A stretch of 5,676 nt of DNA from assembly GCA_001643535.1 (NCBI GenBank), contig LXTG01000110.1, positions 1-5,676 on the forward strand, written 5' to 3'. The notes under the pieces are model-generated. The model was not told the origin of the DNA. It saw only the letters and a program-made list of their open reading frames with translations, and did no database searches. The DNA is from a candidate division NC10 bacterium SPGG6. Its GTDB lineage: Bacteria; Methylomirabilota; Methylomirabilia; Methylomirabilales; CSP1-5. How positions within the stretch are numbered: position 1 is the stretch's first letter; each line of letters opens with the position of its first letter. Of this stretch, positions 4,595 through 5,676 are shown piece after piece. The translations under genes were made by a program, and so were the position numbers.

Positions 4595-5650
4595 CTAGCC
4601 CGGTGGAGTAAACACCTCGTTCACGTTGCTCCGAGAGCCCCCCGGCTCCGGGCCTCCACCAAGTACGTAGATGCGGCCGCTCCACGAGGCGGCCCCCAGT
4701 CCGTGACGGGCCGTGGGCATCGGGTTGAGTGTTACCCATCGGTCCGTTTGGGGGTGGTAGGCCTCGGTGTGGGCAAAGGTCTGTTTGGGTTCCTCACCTC
4801 CAAAGACGTAGAAACGGCTGCCAACGACCGCAGCAGTAATGCCGCTTCGCGCCGTGGGCATCAGAGTCCTTCCGGTCCATTGGTTTGTGTGAGGGTCGTA
4901 GACTTCATTTACCGCCACGTTGCGGCTCATAGCTCCCTGCCGTCCCCCGATGGCGTAAAGGCGGCCGTCCACGGCAGCCACGGCCAGGTGATCCCGCGGG
5001 GTTGGCATCGGGAGGAGCGATTGCCACGTGTCCGTTGCTGGATCATAGACCTCGAGCGTCCGCAGGACCTCGCTCCCCGCTTTTCCCCCGACCGCATAAA
5101 TCTTCCCCCTGAGAACCCCGACTGCCAGGGCACCGCGGGCAGTCGGCATCGGGGCCTTCCGCTGCCAGCGGTCCTGAGCTGGATCGTATTCCCACAGGGT
5201 GTTGATCGCCTTCCAGGGCCAGATCCTCGCATATCCACCGACGACGTACAGTTTACCCTCCACCGCCGCGACAGCCGTATGGTGGAGTGGCTGTACCAAC
5301 GAAGCCTTCTTTTCCCACTGATCAGTTATGGGGTCATAGGCCTGGACAGCATTCGATACCCCTCCGAGGAAGAAGTACCCGAAGCCACCGATCACATAGA
5401 TCTTGCCGCCAAGTTCGGCTGCGGCCACTTCCGTCCGTTTGTCGGGCATGGGAGCCGCCGTTTTCCACTCTCCGAGGGAGCCGGCCAGCGCGGACGCGGA
5501 GAGACTGAGTGCGAGGGAGACCAAGATTCCGAATGCTGTCCAGCGGCCCAGTCCCTTCTGCCGCCTCAGGTCTTTTGGCACGACGTTCAAACTCAAATAA
5601 AAGGTCCGGCTGACCCGTTTAAGAATCTCGCTAAACAGATCCTTGTGCAC
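4595..5650 (-). CDS. Secreted six-bladed Kelch propeller with a fused synthase N-terminus
   Basis: This 351-residue protein starts with GTG at 5650, preceded by AGGGG. Residues 4-30 match the neighbouring synthase N-terminus at 25 of 27 positions. From about residue 31 a normal signal peptide follows: basic QKGLGRW, then a hydrophobic stretch (about 38-56) ending in SASALA, with cleavage probably near residue 56. The mature part has six Kelch repeats, with Gly-Gly doublets at 88-89, 138-139, 188-189, 235-236, 284-285 and 331-332, YDP-type motifs near 105, 155, 202, 251 and 298, and MPTxR turns. The last blade is probably closed by the first mature strand (GEWKTAAPMP), as is usual in propellers. 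It is probably periplasmic or extracellular, in a binding role. The ligand is unknown. It is first in an operon with the synthase. No in-frame Met exists between the synthase piece and the signal peptide, so the native Kelch start seems lost. Confidence 0.88.
   Translation of the reverse strand: MHKDLFSEILKRVSRTFYLSLNVVPKDLRRQKGLGRWTAFGILVSLALSLSASALAGSLGEWKTAAPMPDKRTEVAAAELGGKIYVIGGFGYFFLGGVSNAVQAYDPITDQWEKKASLVQPLHHTAVAAVEGKLYVVGGYARIWPWKAINTLWEYDPAQDRWQRKAPMPTARGALAVGVLRGKIYAVGGKAGSEVLRTLEVYDPATDTWQSLLPMPTPRDHLAVAAVDGRLYAIGGRQGAMSRNVAVNEVYDPHTNQWTGRTLMPTARSGITAAVVGSRFYVFGGEEPKQTFAHTEAYHPQTDRWVTLNPMPTARHGLGAASWSGRIYVLGGGPEPGGSRSNVNEVFTPPG
5562..5641 (-). repeat. Synthase N-terminal segment fused to the Kelch gene (copy B)
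   Basis: This segment is 80% identical to 4431-4510 (16 differences by eye, no gaps). About twelve differences are silent. The remaining four cause only Lys to Ser and Leu to Val. Homology fades after the Arg-Arg pair at Kelch residues 29-30, although a Gly-Leu three residues on is shared, so the exact junction is uncertain within a few codons. Confidence 0.85.
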
Positions 5651-5676
5651 TCTCTATCCCCTACACTCTAAACTCT
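5650..5676. repeat. Partial heptamer array upstream of the Kelch gene
   Basis: Units CTCTCTA, TCCCCTA, CACTCTA and a partial AACTCT run to the window edge. The array includes the last base of the GTG codon complement and overlaps the ribosome-binding site. It shares ACTCTAAAC with the array in front of the synthase gene (4556-4563 region). Only three full units are visible, so this call is weaker than the others. Confidence 0.5.

Noticed and set aside
4586..5671. Plus-strand 361-codon open frame
   Set aside because: It is the antisense of the Kelch gene, starts in a heptamer unit, and has no recognisable domain. The minus strand shows clear Kelch repeats.

Overview
The window looks like a piece of a moderately GC-rich bacterial chromosome, probably from an uncultivated lineage. 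The genes are bacterial in form, with Shine-Dalgarno sites, some GTG starts and short operons. The intergenic DNA is filled with degenerate 7-bp tandem repeats. No phylum can be read from the sequence. A hopanoid- or carotenoid-capable lineage such as NC10/Methylomirabilota, Rokubacteria or a deltaproteobacterium would fit, but this is only a guess.

Layout, left to right. Bases 1-190 hold a perfect hairpin and a heptamer array. Bases 191-1075 (+) encode an atypical SDR of the NmrA/Ycf39 type. Its stop codon lies inside the first unit of a second heptamer zone (1069-1245). Bases 1248-2135 (-) encode a class I aldolase of the DapA/HOGA superfamily, with a good sigma70-type promoter just upstream. 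Bases 2136-2905 carry no intact gene. They contain that promoter, a small broken reading frame (2331-2570, in-frame TAA), a large composite heptamer array with inverted arms (2573-2724), and a second promoter-like site. Bases 2906-3217 (+) encode a 103-residue CPCC/helical protein of unknown function. Bases 3307-5650 (-) form a probable three-gene operon: a secreted six-bladed Kelch propeller, then a squalene/phytoene synthase, then a 60-residue Cys-containing protein that is probably translationally coupled to the synthase.

Two things stand out. First, the Kelch protein begins with about 30 residues that belong to a squalene/phytoene synthase and match the N-terminus of the neighbouring synthase at 25 of 27 positions (64 of 80 bases). 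This extra piece sits in front of a normal signal peptide. Most base differences are synonymous, so the segment appears to descend from a second, once-functional synthase gene that was truncated and fused to the Kelch gene. Second, most intergenic spaces contain 7-bp-periodic arrays whose unit sequence drifts while the period is kept, and four of the six gene or relic 3' ends abut such an array within five bases. The array families recur across the window in different combinations.

Functionally, the clearest theme is isoprenoid chemistry (head-to-head prenyl condensation). The SDR and the aldolase have no shown link to it. The operon suggests that the Kelch and 60-residue proteins are co-expressed with the synthase, but no functional partnership can be demonstrated from sequence alone.
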